The notes beneath the pieces were generated by a model. The model saw only the letters and a list, made by a program, of their open reading frames with translations, ran no database searches and was not told the DNA's origin. DNA of 43,454 bases, taken from assembly GCA_018385135.1 (NCBI GenBank), contig JAHAWY010000020.1:1-43454 (forward strand), written 5' to 3'. This DNA comes from Oscillospiraceae bacterium. GTDB lineage: Bacteria; Bacillota; Clostridia; Oscillospirales; Oscillospiraceae. This document shows, piece after piece, positions 35,128 to 43,454 of the stretch. The translations under genes and the position numbers were made by a program. Position 1 is the first letter of the stretch, and the number at the start of each line of letters is the position of its first letter.

Positions 35128-35446
35128 TATGCTAAAAATCGGAGTAATTGGCGGCAGAGAAACCGTTATGGGCTTCAAAGCTCTGGGACTGGATGCTTTT
35201 CCGGTGACAGACGTTGCGCACGCGCGCGAGGTTTTCGGCAACCTCACCAGAGCGGAGGAGCAGGAATACGCTATCATCTATATTGAGGAGGGCTACGCGC
35301 AGGCACTCTCAGCTGAAATTGATAAATTCAAGGACAGTCCCACACCGGCGATAATTCTTATCCCCGGCAGGGACGGCTCGCTTGGACTGGGGCAGTCCGC
35401 CCTTAAAGCCGCTGTTGAGCGCGCGGTGGGCAGCGACATTTTGTAA
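35120..35446 (+). CDS. ntpG: V-type ATPase subunit F (central stalk)
   Basis: Small rotor-shaft subunit of 105-108 aa with a Rossmann-like fold: KIGVIGGRETVMGFKALGL at the start, EYAIIYIEEGYA and TPAIILIPGRDGSLGLG in the middle and end. The GTG at 35120 overlaps ntpC by 8 bases and has AAAGG 4 bases upstream; ATG at 35129 is an alternative. Followed by a 155-base structured spacer before ntpA. Confidence 0.9.
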   Translation: MTDMLKIGVIGGRETVMGFKALGLDAFPVTDVAHAREVFGNLTRAEEQEYAIIYIEEGYAQALSAEIDKFKDSPTPAIILIPGRDGSLGLGQSALKAAVERAVGSDIL

Positions 35447-35510
35447 TTTGTTCGCCGCCGCAAGCGGCAACCTAATTTCCGATGTGAGCCTGCAAAACGG
35501 CTCCTTTGGA

Positions 35511-35581
35511 GGAGGAAGAATGGGGACGCGGCTCAAAAGAGCTTGCCGGCAGGCATCCTCAAGCCGGAGATGACCCATTCT
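35511..35581 (+). other. Structured intercistronic element with embedded 17-codon frame
   Basis: Between ntpG and ntpA. GGAGGAGG (35508-35515) precedes an ATG at 35520 that opens MGTRLKRACRQASSSRR and stops at 35573. The same bases can fold: AGAATGGG (35517-35524) pairs with CCCATTCT (35574-35581), enclosing GCTC-AAAA-GAGC and a CCGGC...GCCGG stem, a three-way junction. Folding would bury the internal start codon. It may be an mRNA processing or stoichiometry element, a leader peptide, or both. Confidence 0.4.
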
Positions 35582-35601
35582 GACGAAAGGAAGGTATGTA
35601 A

Positions 35602-37371
35602 ATGAGCGGAATAGTAACAAAGGTGTCCGGACCTCTGGTCGTAGCTGAGGGACTTGAGGACGCAAATGTATCAGACGTTGTCCGCGTTGGCAATCAGCGC
35701 CTTATCGGCGAAATACTGAACATGACAGGCGACAGCGCCTCTATCCAGGTCTATGAGGAGACTTCGGGGCTTGGACCTGGTGCCGTTGTTGAGACTACGG
35801 GTCATCCTCTTTCAGTGGAACTGGGACCTGGAATGCTCAACGGTATTTATGACGGCATCCAGCGCCCGCTTACCGAGATCCGCGAAATGACGGGACACAC
35901 CATCGCCAGAGGCGTTGATGTTCCGGCGCTTAACCGCGAAAAGCTGTGGGAGTTTGTGCCCACGGTCGAGCAGGGGGCGCAGGTAATAGCCGGCGATGTT
36001 ATCGGCACTGTGCAGGAGACAACGGCGATACTCCACAAAATCATGGTTCCTGTCGGAATTTCCGGCACGGTCGTTTCCATTCAGGCGGGCAGCTATACCG
36101 TTGAGGATACGGTATGTCTCGTTAAAGACGAAAAGGGCGAAAGCCACAAGCTTACGCTTATGCAAAAGTGGCCGGTTCGTGTTAACCGTCCCTATGTTAA
36201 AAAATACGTTCCCGATAAGCCGCTCAATTCCGGTCAGCGCGTTATCGACACGCTTTTCCCGCTTGCAAAGGGCGGCACGGCGGCAGTTCCGGGACCTTTC
36301 GGCAGCGGCAAAACCGTTGTTCAGCACCAGCTTGCAAAGTGGTCTGACGTGGATGTGGTTATATACATCGGCTGCGGCGAGCGCGGCAACGAAATGACCG
36401 ACGTTCTCATGGAGTTCCCCGAACTTAAAGACCCCCGCAACGGCGAGCCTCTTATGAAGCGAACCGTTCTTATCGCAAATACCTCCGATATGCCTGTTGC
36501 CGCGCGTGAGGCTTCCATCTATACCGGCATAACCATTGCCGAGTATTTCCGCGACATGGGCTATGACGTTGCCGTTATCGCCGACTCTACCTCCCGCTGG
36601 GCGGAGGCTCTGCGTGAGATGAGCGGACGCCTTGAAGAAATGCCCGGTGAGGAGGGCTATCCGGCATACCTTGCCTCCCGTCTGGCTCAGTTCTATGAGC
36701 GCGCAGGCGTTGTTGAATGCCTCGGCGCTGACGAGCGCAAGGGCAGCCTTACCGCTATCGGCGCTGTATCGCCTCCGGGCGGCGATACCTCTGAGCCTGT
36801 TTCGCAGGCAACAATGCGTATCGTTAAGGTTTTCTGGGGACTTGACTCCAGCCTTGCATATGCCCGTCACTTCCCCGCTATAAACTGGCTTACCAGCTAT
36901 TCGCTGTATACCGACGGACTCAAATCTTGGTTTGACAGTGAGCTTGGCGTTGAGTTTATGCAGCACCGCGAGCAGGCGCTGAGCATTCTCCAGGAGGAGT
37001 CCAATCTCCAGGAGATCGTTAAGCTCGTCGGTCAGGACGCTCTTTCTGTTGACGACAGACTCACTCTTGAGACTGCGAAGATGATAAGAGAGGACTTCCT
37101 TCAGCAGAACGCTTTCGTCGATGTTGACAGCTACTCCTCATATGAAAGACAGGAGATGCTGCTTGCCATCATCCTTGAATACGACAAGCTTTGCAGAGAT
37201 GCCGTTAAGCAGGGAGCTGAGCTGAGCGAGCTTTTTGCCATTCCCGCGCGTGAGCAGATAGGACGCGCAAAGAGCGTTCCCGCCGACGAATACACCAAGG
37301 TATACGCACAGATACGCGAGAACATGAAAGACCAGATTGCCGATACTATTTCGGGAGGTGCTCAGTATTGA
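35602..37371 (+). CDS. ntpA: V-type ATPase catalytic subunit A
   Basis: Catalytic ATPase subunit of 589 aa. Walker A GPFGSGKT (231-238), Walker B region [18 protein letters not shown], the arginine-rich region [20 protein letters not shown], and the A-specific non-homologous insert (about 110-195). AAGGAAGG lies upstream of the ATG at 35602. The stop overlaps the ntpB start. No abnormal residues in the nucleotide site. Confidence 0.97.
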   Translation: MSGIVTKVSGPLVVAEGLEDANVSDVVRVGNQRLIGEILNMTGDSASIQVYEETSGLGPGAVVETTGHPLSVELGPGMLNGIYDGIQRPLTEIREMTGHTIARGVDVPALNREKLWEFVPTVEQGAQVIAGDVIGTVQETTAILHKIMVPVGISGTVVSIQAGSYTVEDTVCLVKDEKGESHKLTLMQKWPVRVNRPYVKKYVPDKPLNSGQRVIDTLFPLAKGGTAAVPGPFGSGKTVVQHQLAKWSDVDVVIYIGCGERGNEMTDVLMEFPELKDPRNGEPLMKRTVLIANTSDMPVAAREASIYTGITIAEYFRDMGYDVAVIADSTSRWAEALREMSGRLEEMPGEEGYPAYLASRLAQFYERAGVVECLGADERKGSLTAIGAVSPPGGDTSEPVSQATMRIVKVFWGLDSSLAYARHFPAINWLTSYSLYTDGLKSWFDSELGVEFMQHREQALSILQEESNLQEIVKLVGQDALSVDDRLTLETAKMIREDFLQQNAFVDVDSYSSYERQEMLLAIILEYDKLCRDAVKQGAELSELFAIPAREQIGRAKSVPADEYTKVYAQIRENMKDQIADTISGGAQY

Positions 37372-38741
37372 TCAGAGAATATAAAACTATTCGTGAGGTT
37401 GCCAGCCCTCTTATGATGGTCAAGCAGGTCGAGGGCGTAACCTACGACGAGCTGGCGGAAATAGAGCTTCCCAACGGCGAGACACGCCGCTGCAAGGTGC
37501 TTGAGGTAGACGGCGATACCGCTGTTGTTCAGCTTTTTGAATCCGCCGCCGGCATCAACCTCAAGGAGAGCAAGGTTCGCTTTTTGGGTCACACCCTTCA
37601 GCTTGCCGTTTCCGAGGATATGCTCGGGCGCGTTTTCGATGGCATGGGCAAGCCCATTGACGGCGGTCCGGACATTCTTGCCGAGGCACATCTTGACATT
37701 AACGGTCTGCCGATGAACCCTGCTGCCCGCGACTACCCCAACGAATTCATCCAGACCGGCGTTTCAACAATCGACGGTCTTAACACCCTTGTCCGCGGTC
37801 AGAAGCTGCCGATATTCTCCGGCTCCGGTCTGCCGCACGCGGCTTTGGCGGCGCAGATTGCCCGTCAGGCACGAGTTTTGGACGACAGCTCAAACTTCGC
37901 CGTTGTTTTTGCCGCTATCGGCATCACCTTCGAGGAGTCTGAATACTTCGTACAGGAGTTCCGCCGCACAGGCGCTATTGACAGAACCGTTCTTTTCACA
38001 AACCTCGCCAACGACCCGGCAGTTGAGCGTATCGCAACGCCGCGCATGGCGCTTACCGCCGCTGAGTATCTGGCGTTTGAAAAGGATATGCACGTTCTTG
38101 TATTCCTTACGGACATTACCAACTATGCCGAGGCTCTGCGTGAGATTTCGGCTGCGAAGAAGGAAGTTCCCGGACGCCGTGGCTACCCCGGCTACCTCTA
38201 CACCGACCTTGCAACGATGTATGAGCGCGCAGGACGCCGCATAGGCAAGAAAGGCTCTATCACTATGATACCCATTCTCACCATGCCCGAGGACGACAAG
38301 ACCCACCCCATTCCCGACCTTACCGGCTACATTACCGAGGGTCAGATAATCCTCTCCCGCGAGCTTTACCGCAAGGGCATTGTTCCCCCTGTTGACGTTC
38401 TGCCCAGCCTTTCCCGCTTGAAGGATAAGGGCGTTGGTCCCGGCAAGACCCGTGAGGATCACGCGGGAACCATGAACCAGCTTTTTGCCGCCTATGCAAA
38501 GGGCAAGGAGGCAAAGGAGTTGATGACCATTCTCGGCGAAGCGGCGCTGACCGATATCGACAAGCTCTATGCAAAGTTTGCAGAGGAGTTTGAAAAGCAG
38601 TACGTCAGCCAGGGCAATGAGACTAACCGCAGCATTGAGGAAACGCTTGACCTCGGCTGGGAGCTGCTTAGCATCCTGCCCAAGGCGGAGCTTAAGCGCA
38701 TAAAGACCGAGCACATCGAAAAGTACCTGCCGAAGAAGTAG
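37368..38741 (+). CDS. ntpB: V-type ATPase regulatory subunit B
   Basis: Non-catalytic nucleotide-fold subunit of 457 aa, alternating with A in the hexamer. No Walker A loop ([17 protein letters not shown] in its place), as in all B subunits. It has the Arg finger region ([30 protein letters not shown]). The start is TTG, overlapping the ntpA stop as TTGA, with GGAGGTG 7 bases upstream, so translation is coupled to A and supports equal stoichiometry. Confidence 0.96.
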   Translation: MIREYKTIREVASPLMMVKQVEGVTYDELAEIELPNGETRRCKVLEVDGDTAVVQLFESAAGINLKESKVRFLGHTLQLAVSEDMLGRVFDGMGKPIDGGPDILAEAHLDINGLPMNPAARDYPNEFIQTGVSTIDGLNTLVRGQKLPIFSGSGLPHAALAAQIARQARVLDDSSNFAVVFAAIGITFEESEYFVQEFRRTGAIDRTVLFTNLANDPAVERIATPRMALTAAEYLAFEKDMHVLVFLTDITNYAEALREISAAKKEVPGRRGYPGYLYTDLATMYERAGRRIGKKGSITMIPILTMPEDDKTHPIPDLTGYITEGQIILSRELYRKGIVPPVDVLPSLSRLKDKGVGPGKTREDHAGTMNQLFAAYAKGKEAKELMTILGEAALTDIDKLYAKFAEEFEKQYVSQGNETNRSIEETLDLGWELLSILPKAELKRIKTEHIEKYLPKK

Positions 38742-38771
38742 GACGCTTTTGTCCAAACGAGGTGATACCAA

Positions 38772-39458
38772 ATGCCAAAAAGCACAATCACACCCACCAG
38801 AATGGTGCTTAACCAGCAAAAGGCAAGGCTTAAAACCGCCACCCGCGGTCACAAGCTGCTCAAGGACAAGCGCGATGAGCTGATGCGTCAGTTTATGGAG
38901 GTCGTTCGCCGTAACCGTGAGCTGCGCACAAAGGTTGAGGAGGGCTTGACCGAGGCTTTCTCGGCGCTGGGCGTTGCTTCCGCCATCATGTCGCCGGATA
39001 TGCTCGAACAGGCGATCCTATGCCCGCGCCAAAGCGTTGAGCTGGGCATAAGTTTTAAAAACGTCATGAGCGTCAATGTACCGGTGTATGATTTCAAGAC
39101 CAAAACAGCCGACGCGGGAGACATTTACCCCTACGGCTTTGCGCAGACCTCCGGCGAGCTGGACGATGCGCTCGGCAAGCTATCTGCTGTTTTTGCCGAT
39201 ATGCTGGAGCTTGCGGAGGTTGAAAAATCAATGCAGCTTATGGCGCAGGAGATTGAAAAGACCCGCCGCCGCGTTAACGCGCTGGAATTTGTTATGATAC
39301 CCGAGTGTCAGGAGAACATAAGATATATCTCCATGAAGCTTGAGGAGAACGACCGCTCGTCCAAGGTGCGCCTTATGAAGGTGAAGGATATGATCCTTAA
39401 GGAGTCTCTGGAGGAGAAACAGGCCGAAAGAGCCGCAAGAGCTACCCGCTCCAAGTAA
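38772..39458 (+). CDS. ntpD: V-type ATPase subunit D (central shaft)
   Basis: Rotor shaft of 228 aa made of two long helices forming a coiled coil. The signature TPTRMVLNQQKARLKTATRGHKLLKDKRDEL lies at residues 7-37, and the C-terminal helix (about 140-205) includes RRRVNALEFVMIPE. GAGGTG precedes the ATG. Last gene of the operon. E. hirae follows it with ntpH and ntpJ; neither is here. Confidence 0.95.
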   Translation: MPKSTITPTRMVLNQQKARLKTATRGHKLLKDKRDELMRQFMEVVRRNRELRTKVEEGLTEAFSALGVASAIMSPDMLEQAILCPRQSVELGISFKNVMSVNVPVYDFKTKTADAGDIYPYGFAQTSGELDDALGKLSAVFADMLELAEVEKSMQLMAQEIEKTRRRVNALEFVMIPECQENIRYISMKLEENDRSSKVRLMKVKDMILKESLEEKQAERAARATRSK

Positions 39459-39525
39459 GGCTCAGTGTCAGGTATAAAGGCGGCTGTACCGTCCTTTTAC
39501 CGCTTCTGCGATGGCTTTAAAAATG

Positions 39526-39572
39526 AACAGGCGGTTTCCCATGGAATTAGATGGGAAACCGCCTGTTTGTAT
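39526..39572 (+). terminator. Terminator of the V-ATPase operon
   Basis: Perfect 17-bp stem (39526-39542 with 39551-39567), loop GGAATTAG. The T-run on the plus strand is short (TTTGT), while the reverse strand continues into TTCATTTTTAAA. Confidence 0.78.
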
Positions 39573-39821
39573 CTTGCCACAATTGAAAAATCCGTGGTAC
39601 AATTACTCGGCATGTAATGATGAATAATATATGTATTGACAATCGATATATTCCTCTTGCGTAATAGGACCATATGCTTTTGGAAAAAGCCCACATCTTT
39701 GACTATTATGCGCCTCCAAACAAAGGATTTAATTAATAATGCACCAAAGCCCTGTAACTAGTTTACAGGGCTTTGAATATTATATAGACGGAAAGCTCCT
39801 TAAAAAAACATAACGAAGGGT
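39573..39821. other. AT-rich gap between the V-ATPase operon and feoAB
   Basis: No convincing gene. A second perfect hairpin, CAAAGCCCTGTAA (39745-39757) with 39763-39775, loop CTAGT, lies just upstream of feoA without a T-run. On the minus strand a frame open from 39728 to a stop at 39603 (41 codons, no start codon) contains GLFPKAYGPITQEEYIDCQY, which reads like a protein fragment but may be chance. Confidence 0.4.
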
Positions 39822-39830
39822 GTGGCTGTT

Positions 39831-40064
39831 TTGTCAGCGAAAACAAGCTTAAATACAATAAAGCCCGGCGAGCACGCGATAGTCAGCGAGCTGATTTCAA
39901 CAGGGAATATGCGTCGCCGCCTGCTGGATATAGGACTCATAGAAAACACCGAGATCGAGTGCGTCGGAAGAAGCCCGCTCGGCGATCCCTCCGCGTTTCT
40001 CATTCGAGGGGCGGTGATAGCCATCCGTTCCGAAGACTGCAAGAATATATTGATCAACGCATAG
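39831..40064 (+). CDS. feoA: FeoA ferrous-iron transport protein
   Basis: Small SH3-like cytoplasmic protein (77-80 aa) that assists FeoB. Typical features: the opening TIKPGEHAIVSEL, MRRRLLDIGLIENTEIECVGRSPLGDP and RGAVIAIR. The TTG at 39831 has AAGGGTG 8 bases upstream; a GTG three codons earlier (39822) overlaps that site. feoB begins 18 bases downstream, in one operon. Confidence 0.9.
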   Translation: MSAKTSLNTIKPGEHAIVSELISTGNMRRRLLDIGLIENTEIECVGRSPLGDPSAFLIRGAVIAIRSEDCKNILINA

Positions 40065-40082
40065 TGGATTGGAGGAAAGCAG

Positions 40083-42227
40083 ATGGGTCAAACGCAAGCT
40101 TCGCCGGGGGCTTCGGCCGTTTATGCACAAACAATCATTAAGAAGAAAGCGCCGTCAGATAAGGTCGTGGCGCTGGCGGGCAATCCAAACGTCGGCAAAA
40201 GCACAGTTTTCAACGCCCTGACGGGCATGAAGCAGCATACCGGCAACTGGCCGGGAAAAACGGTGGGCTGCGCGCAGGGCTATTATGAAACTCGTACACA
40301 ATCATATGTAATGGTGGACATCCCGGGTACCTATTCTCTTATGGCAAACTCCGTTGAGGAGGAGGTCGCGCGAAATTTCGTTTGCTTCGGCGAACCGGAC
40401 GCGGTGGTGGTAGTTTGCGACGCTACCTGTCTTGAACGGAATTTAAACCTTGTTTTGCAGACGATTGAAGTATCAGAAAGGGTGGTAGTGTGCGTTAACC
40501 TTATGGATGAGGCCAAGCGTAAAGGAATCAGAGTTGACTTGGCACTGCTGTCAAAGCGTTTGGGTGTTCCCGTGGTGGGGACTGTTGCAAGAAAAAAGAG
40601 AAGCCTGCAGGCTTTGAGTGCTGTGTTGGATAAAACGACATCGGGAGATTATGCCTCCTCGCCGCTCAAGGTGGTTTACCCTGATTGCGTTGAATTTGCA
40701 ATTTCAATTCTTGAGCCCTTTGTCGAGGCGAAATGTGGGAGCGAGATAAACAGCCGTTGGCTGAGCTTAAGATTGCTTGAACAGGACGAGGGGATGATCA
40801 GACAGGCGGAAAGCTATCTGGGCTTTGAGCTGCTCTCAGATGAAATGCTTTCAATGGCGGTCGATTGCGCAATGCGAAGGCTAGGCGAGGAGCGGATAGA
40901 TACCGAAAAGCTCAAAGACCTTATAGTATCGACATTGGTAAAAGAGGCAGAGGAGATAAGCAAGGACGTTGTGACGTACAGCGACCTGAAGTATTCCGCG
41001 TCTGACCGCCGATTGGATAAGGTGCTGACGAGCAGGCTCACCGGCTATCCTATAATGCTGGCGCTGCTGGCACTGATTTTCTGGCTTACGATAACGGGGG
41101 CAAACTATCCCTCGCAGTTGCTTTCAGACGGACTGTTTTGGATACAGGACAAATTGACGCAGCTTTTCGATTATCTGCAAGCTCCCGATTGGCTGCATGG
41201 CGCGCTGGTGCTGGGGGTCTACCGCGTGATGGCGTGGGTGATATCCGTAATGCTGCCGCCGATGGCGATTTTCTTTCCGCTGTTCACACTGCTTGAGGAC
41301 GCAGGCTACCTGCCGCGTGTAGCCTATAATCTTGACAGACCCTTTAAGCGCTGCAATGCCTGCGGCAAGCAGGCACTGTGTATGTGTATGGGCTTTGGCT
41401 GCAACGCCGTTGGGGTCACCGGCTGCCGCATTATAGACTCGCCGCGTGAGCGTATGCTTGCTGTTTTGACAAACAGCTTTGTTCCCTGCAACGGACGGTT
41501 TCCGACCTTGATTGCAATTTTGTCCATGTTCATTATAGGCGGCGCGGCGGGAGCGGCTTCCTCGCTTGCATCGGCAGTTCTGCTTACGCTGATTATCGTT
41601 TTCGCCATAGCGATGACTTTTTGGATAACAAAGCTGCTGTCCAAAACGATACTAAAGGGCGTGCCTTCGTCGTTTACGCTTGAACTGCCGCCGTATAGAG
41701 TGCCGCAGATAGGCAAGGTGATTGTTCGCTCGATATTCGACCGCACGCTTTTCGTGCTGGGTAGAGCCGTTGCCGTTGCCGCGCCCGCGGGATTGATTAT
41801 TTGGCTGCTGTCAAACATAATGATAGGCGATGTGAGTATTTTGAGCCGCTGCGCCGCTTTCCTCGACCCCTTTGCGCGGCTGATGGGGCTTGACGGCGTA
41901 ATTCTGATTGCTTTTATCCTCGGCTTTCCTGCAAACGAGATCGTTGTTCCAATCATAATAATGGCGTACATGGCGCAGGGGAGCATTTTGGAGCTTGAAA
42001 GCTTGGCGGAAATGCGGCAGCTTTTCGTTTCCAACGGCTGGACGATAACGACGGCTCTTTGCACAATGCTGTTCATGGTGCTGCATTGGCCTTGCTCAAC
42101 AACGCTTTTGACTATTAGAAAGGAAACCGGAAGCTGGAAATGGACTGCTCTGGCAGCGGCAATTCCGACTGTTACAGGGATTGCTGCCTGTATGCTGCTA
42201 AATCTATCGGCGTGTATTTTCACATAG
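40083..42227 (+). CDS. feoB: FeoB ferrous-iron transporter
   Basis: GTP-dependent Fe(II) importer of 714 aa. N-terminal G domain: G1 GNPNVGKS (33-40), switch I around HTGNWPGKT, G3 DIPGTYSL (about 81-88) and G4 NLMD (about 139-142). A helical regulatory domain follows, then a membrane region (about 325-714) with two Gate domains, including CGKQALCMCMGFGCNAVGV and SFVPCNGRFPTL, whose Cys residues are usual in FeoB. GGAGG lies 7 bases before the ATG. The N-terminal 25 residues are an unusual extension before the G domain. No FeoC-like gene follows. Confidence 0.96.
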   Translation: MGQTQASPGASAVYAQTIIKKKAPSDKVVALAGNPNVGKSTVFNALTGMKQHTGNWPGKTVGCAQGYYETRTQSYVMVDIPGTYSLMANSVEEEVARNFVCFGEPDAVVVVCDATCLERNLNLVLQTIEVSERVVVCVNLMDEAKRKGIRVDLALLSKRLGVPVVGTVARKKRSLQALSAVLDKTTSGDYASSPLKVVYPDCVEFAISILEPFVEAKCGSEINSRWLSLRLLEQDEGMIRQAESYLGFELLSDEMLSMAVDCAMRRLGEERIDTEKLKDLIVSTLVKEAEEISKDVVTYSDLKYSASDRRLDKVLTSRLTGYPIMLALLALIFWLTITGANYPSQLLSDGLFWIQDKLTQLFDYLQAPDWLHGALVLGVYRVMAWVISVMLPPMAIFFPLFTLLEDAGYLPRVAYNLDRPFKRCNACGKQALCMCMGFGCNAVGVTGCRIIDSPRERMLAVLTNSFVPCNGRFPTLIAILSMFIIGGAAGAASSLASAVLLTLIIVFAIAMTFWITKLLSKTILKGVPSSFTLELPPYRVPQIGKVIVRSIFDRTLFVLGRAVAVAAPAGLIIWLLSNIMIGDVSILSRCAAFLDPFARLMGLDGVILIAFILGFPANEIVVPIIIMAYMAQGSILELESLAEMRQLFVSNGWTITTALCTMLFMVLHWPCSTTLLTIRKETGSWKWTALAAAIPTVTGIAACMLLNLSACIFT

Positions 42228-42305
42228 CGTGAGCGCTGAAAAAGGCGCTCGGCAGACAAAATCAAACTGAAAACGCGGGAGAGACTTACGCCCCTCCAGC
42301 AATTT

Positions 42306-42530
42306 TTGATGCGCACTTTTAGCATTGACCCCTGCATACCTGCCGGTCTGTGCGGCTTTAGATGCCAAAGACGATACAGGGGTGTGAACTATATCATCAC
42401 CGTTGATAATACTGCCGGTGTCCAAAAGGGCGTTCGTGAGATGAGCGTTGACGGCAGAATGATTGAGGGCAATACTATTCCTATTCCGAGCGGCGTGCAG
42501 GAATGCAGCGTAAAAGTCGTGATGGGCTAG
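42306..42530 (+). pseudogene. C-terminal remnant of a GH94 phosphorylase (cellobiose/chitobiose phosphorylase-like)
   Basis: About 70 codons resembling only the last part of GH94 enzymes, which normally exceed 750 residues: SIDPCIPAGLCGF, then YRGVNYIITVDN, then VREMSVDGRMIEGN and the terminal VKVVMG. The start lacks a ribosome site, and the upstream stretch after feoB has no matching sequence, so the 5' nine-tenths is deleted. A strong terminator right after it is presumably that of the lost gene. The remainder of the 42228-42733 gap holds only terminators and a promoter. Confidence 0.75.
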
Positions 42531-42540
42531 CGAAAGGAAG

Positions 42541-42574
42541 AAAAGCGGCAGCGTTTTTAAACGCTGCCGCTTTT
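42541..42574 (+). terminator. Terminator after the GH94 remnant
   Basis: AAAAGCGGCAGCG (42541-42553) pairs with CGCTGCCGCTTTT (42562-42574) around TTTTTAAA. Usable in either direction. Confidence 0.85.
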
Positions 42575-42642
42575 AAGACTCCTATTTAGTATTTGAGAAA
42601 ACGCCGTATAAGCTTAGAGCGGAGAAAAACATTGATATTAAT

Positions 42643-42674
42643 GGACGCTTCGATGTATGTTGAGGCGTCCTTTT
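42643..42674 (+). terminator. Second weak terminator-like hairpin
   Basis: GGACGCTTC (42643-42651) with GAGGCGTCC (42662-42670), one wobble, then TTTT. Directly upstream of the thioesterase promoter; it could insulate it from feoB transcription. Confidence 0.5.
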
Positions 42675-42676
42675 CC

Positions 42677-42704
42677 TTGACAAGCTCCGCGGCTGTGTTA
42701 GAAT
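42677..42704 (+). promoter_or_regulatory. Promoter of the thioesterase gene
   Basis: TTGACA (42677-42682), 16-base spacer, TAGAAT (42699-42704), 30 bases before the ATG. Confidence 0.7.
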
Positions 42705-42733
42705 GGGATTATCCTTTTTGATGGAGCAATGCA

Positions 42734-43132
42734 ATGGATTACAAACAGAAAGCAATTGATCATTTTTCGCGTGACAGATTCTCGATTGAGACAACGGGCG
42801 TAAAAATTGAAAAGGTTGAGGAAAACTACTGCCTTTGCAGCCTCGCAATCGAGGACAAGCACCTAAACGCCAATGATTTCGTCATGGGCGGAGCGATTTT
42901 TACGCTGGCAGATTACGCTTTCGGCGTAGCGGCGAACAGCCCCGAGGAAAACTGTGTTACGCTCAGCTCTACAATGAACTTCATGCGCCCTACCAAGGGA
43001 CCTGTTCTCTATGCGGAGGCAAAGTGCGTAAAAAATGGAAGGACCATAGCATTTTTTGATGTTACCGTCACCGAGCCCGACGGCAAGATGATTGCAAGCG
43101 CGCAGATAAGCGGCTTTCGCGCGGCAAAGTAA
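42734..43132 (+). CDS. PaaI-type hotdog thioesterase
   Basis: Acyl-CoA thioesterase-like protein of 132 aa. Hotdog-fold motif HLNANDFVMGGAIFTLADYAFG (about 39-60), where the Asn/Gly-Gly and Asp positions correspond to the PaaI active site, and SSTMNFMRPT (about 76-85). The substrate is unknown; PaaI relatives act on aromatic acyl-CoAs or other stalled CoA esters. GGAG lies 7 bases before the ATG. Monocistronic, with its own promoter and terminator. Confidence 0.88.
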   Translation: MDYKQKAIDHFSRDRFSIETTGVKIEKVEENYCLCSLAIEDKHLNANDFVMGGAIFTLADYAFGVAANSPEENCVTLSSTMNFMRPTKGPVLYAEAKCVKNGRTIAFFDVTVTEPDGKMIASAQISGFRAAK

Positions 43133-43190
43133 TTGCGCGGATATAACGCGAAGCTTTGCCGAAACGCTTAAGAGAGAATAAAGAGCAATT

Positions 43191-43222
43191 AAAAGAGACA
43201 GCGCTTTTGCGCTGTCTCTTTT
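43191..43222. terminator. Bidirectional terminator
   Basis: Perfect 14-bp stem AAAAGAGACAGCGC / GCGCTGTCTCTTTT with a TTTT loop, between convergent genes. Confidence 0.92.
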
Positions 43223-43227
43223 AGGTG

Positions 43228-43454
43228 TTATGAGAGCAAAACCTCGTCGGTTTCCTCTTGAACACCTGCAACCTCAGCAAATTTTTGCAGTAGGTCGGTT
43301 TTTGTAAGCTTTTTCTTCTCCTCTCCAGAGATATCGAGGATTATCCTGCCGTTATTCATCATGATCAGGCGGTTGCCGTGGCGAATAGCGTCAGTCATGT
43401 TATGCGTGATCATCATAGCTGTCAGATGGTTTTCCTCAACCACTTTGTCGGATA
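43228..43454 (-). CDS. ABC transporter ATP-binding protein, C-terminal part (runs off the window)
   Basis: Only the last 75 codons are present; the 5' part lies beyond position 43454. Seen: the H-loop in AMMITHNMTDAI, then GNRLIMMNNGRIILDISGEEKKKL. This matches the ATPases that partner with ABC_sub_bind (TrpX-type) substrate-binding lipoproteins, a group linked to amino-acid or related uptake. Walker motifs are outside the window. Ends 6 bases before the shared terminator. Confidence 0.85.
   Translation of the reverse strand, partial: SDKVVEENHLTAMMITHNMTDAIRHGNRLIMMNNGRIILDISGEEKKKLTKTDLLQKFAEVAGVQEETDEVLLS

Noticed and set aside
35812..36966. 384-codon frame opposite ntpA
   Set aside because: Mirror frame caused by codon bias of a highly conserved gene on the other strand; no ribosome site, no known domain.
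37890..38852. 320-codon frame opposite ntpB
   Set aside because: Antisense shadow of ntpB; composition only.
41324..42337. 337-codon frame opposite feoB
   Set aside because: Antisense shadow of the FeoB membrane region.

Overview
The window looks like chromosomal DNA of a low- to mid-GC Firmicute of class Clostridia, most likely in or near the Oscillospirales. This is inferred from the gene families, not from a marker-gene search. Supporting families are a BofA/DUF2508 (YaaL) pair typical of endospore-forming lineages, YitT, DegV and DUF554 membrane or lipid-binding proteins, a clostridial-type long galactokinase with class II GalT, a lone E2-like acyltransferase and a V-type ATPase operon in the ntpFIKECGABD order. 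Shine-Dalgarno sites are strong (AGGAGG or AAAGGAG), sigma-A-like promoters are easy to see, and GTG/TTG starts are frequent. No rRNA, tRNA, CRISPR array, insertion sequence or prophage was seen.

Layout. 1-6.4 kb: a membrane-anchored foldase (-), a NYN-nuclease/metallophosphoesterase operon (+), then a DUF4358 lipoprotein, a DUF554 protein and TtcA (all -). 6.4-7.6 kb: rplM-rpsI with a textbook promoter and a long structured leader. 7.6-10.8 kb: a small conserved-looking protein, a 500-aa HTH regulator of unknown role, a divergent transcription unit that appears to be non-coding, and bofA/DUF2508 (-). 10.8-19.4 kb (+): a type II topoisomerase pair (ParE/ParC-like), YitT, a transglutaminase-like lipoprotein, DegV and carbamate kinase. 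19.6-25.1 kb: ZIP metal transporter (+), MFS sugar transporter (-), GDPD (+), HAD-IIA phosphatase (-), ROK regulator (-). 25.3-29.2 kb: galK-galE-galT (+), divergent from the ROK regulator. 29.3-30.2 kb: E2-like protein (-). 30.5-39.5 kb: nine-gene V-ATPase operon (+). 39.8-42.2 kb: feoA-feoB. 42.3-43.5 kb: a decayed GH94 phosphorylase tail, a PaaI-type thioesterase and the 3' end of an ABC ATPase gene (-).

How the parts work together. galK, galE and galT form a Leloir pathway whose promoter lies back to back with that of the ROK repressor, which suggests local control by sugar. The V-ATPase has all nine subunits, and its proteolipid keeps the Na+ ligand pattern known from Enterococcus hirae NtpK, so it is probably a sodium pump. 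FeoAB imports ferrous iron and the ZIP protein imports divalent metal. The topoisomerase pair lacks a GyrA box, which fits topoisomerase IV or a divergent paralogue.

Most worth a second look: the 9.6-10.1 kb locus, where an HTH regulator gene diverges from an approximately 365-nt transcript. That transcript has its own promoter and terminator and a 7-codon reading frame with two Trp codons. A 13-bp direct repeat spaced by two helical turns lies between the two promoters. Other points are a three-way-junction-like element between ntpG and ntpA, a 17-bp inverted repeat across a ribosome binding site, catalytic-residue substitutions in the HAD and E2-like proteins, Ala/Glu at the quinolone-determining positions of the ParC-like protein, and the GH94 remnant.
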